NCBI RefSeq assembly: GCF_963678635.1
Contig: NC_087065.1
Location: forward strand, 66,931,374-66,995,373
Length of the DNA: 64,000 nt
Reading direction: 5' to 3'
DNA from: Symsagittifera roscoffensis
Taxonomy: Eukaryota > Xenacoelomorpha > Acoela > Convolutidae
Numbering within the stretch: the stretch's first letter is position 1; each line of letters begins with the position of its first letter. A program made the translations under genes and the position numbers. Positions 63,769 through 64,000 of this stretch are shown here, piece after piece. The notes under the pieces were generated by a model. That model was not told the origin of the DNA and ran no database searches. It saw only the letters and a program-made list of their open reading frames with translations.

Positions 63769-64000
63769 TCAATCGTCTGGGAAAAAGCCGTGGGGAAAGA
63801 TGTCGTGTATTATATCCGAAATTGTTAGTAATTTTGCTAGTATGCGAATGATGTTTTTAGTTTGGAGCAGTGGCCAAAGCAATTGAAGTGCTTTAATGGT
63901 TTTTAGTTCTTCGGTGCCTACTGCAAACTCATAAGGTGTGTTTTGAATGAGGTTATATATTTTGTGATTATATTTAGTATTGTGAATAAATTCTAATGTT
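63769..64000 (-). CDS. C-terminal end of the 597-aa ORF homologue (partial)
   Basis: The minus-strand frame ends FPHGFFPDD-like at a TGA (63,771-63,769), corresponding to the last ~76 residues of the protein at 40,917-42,710. It runs off the window edge. The donor (cag|gtaagt) right after the stop is conserved. Confidence 0.75.
   Translation of the reverse strand, partial: TLEFIHNTKYNHKIYNLIQNTPYEFAVGTEELKTIKALQLLWPLLQTKNIIRILAKLLTISDIIHDIFPHGFFPDD

Larger units (their letters stand above)
61791..64000 (-). mobile_element. 3' end of a third copy of the retroelement
   Basis: On the minus strand this corresponds to 42.5-44.66 kb of the intact element: end of the 597-aa ORF, the small intron, the structured 3' region and the LTR. 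It continues beyond the window. Differences from the intact element are frequent, so it is an older or distinct subfamily member. Confidence 0.95.

Overview
The window looks like an AT-rich invertebrate (metazoan) nuclear genome. The evidence is split genes with short GT...AG introns (about 60-750 bp) and TTTTCAG-like acceptors, histone-modifying enzymes of animal type, many dispersed and tandem repeats, a 200-N assembly gap, and several generations of one large LTR retrotransposon. I cannot name the species. No rRNA, tRNA, CRISPR or bacterial-type operon was seen.

Layout. (1) 1-7,440: two diverged direct copies of a ~2-2.5 kb segment flank the minus-strand remains of a type-B DNA polymerase from a mobile element. 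(2) 7,440-14,560: mostly unrecognised DNA with short interspersed repeats. (3) 14,678-25,629: a chromatin-gene cluster. It holds a minus-strand PR-Set7/KMT5A-like SET-domain gene (six exons), a divergent plus-strand gene of unknown function, and a convergent minus-strand JmjC (KDM7/KDM2-like) gene with an acidic, Ser-Glu-Gly-repeat N-terminal part. A 1,247-bp tandem duplication covers the convergent 3' ends of the last two. The SET and plus-strand genes carry frameshifts or in-frame stops; the JmjC gene carries one possible stop whose status depends on a splice choice. This points to decay or to assembly indels. (4) 25,630-25,829: assembly gap.

(5) About 25,745 (inside the gap) to 44,682: a very large (~18.9 kb), apparently recent Ty3/gypsy-type LTR retroelement. 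Its visible LTR overlap (about 407 bp) shows one mismatch. It has a primer-binding site and polypurine tract, a small basic ORF, a single uninterrupted 2,740-aa Gag-Pol, two tiny membrane ORFs, a 378-codon open frame with no ATG, an 872-aa Env-like glycoprotein, a 597-aa unknown protein, and a structured 3' region with a small intron. The ORFs after pol abut or overlap by a few bases, an arrangement more like a compact virus than an ordinary retrotransposon. This is the most interesting system here.

(6) 44,683-45,745 is a fragment of an older inverted copy of the same family, and 61,791-64,000 is the 3' end of a third copy on the minus strand. (7) In between lie a minus-strand glucoamylase-like (PF10091-type) gene with two lesions (50,308-51,500), three tandem ~2.2 kb non-coding units (51,885-58,440), and unrecognised AT-rich DNA with simple repeats.
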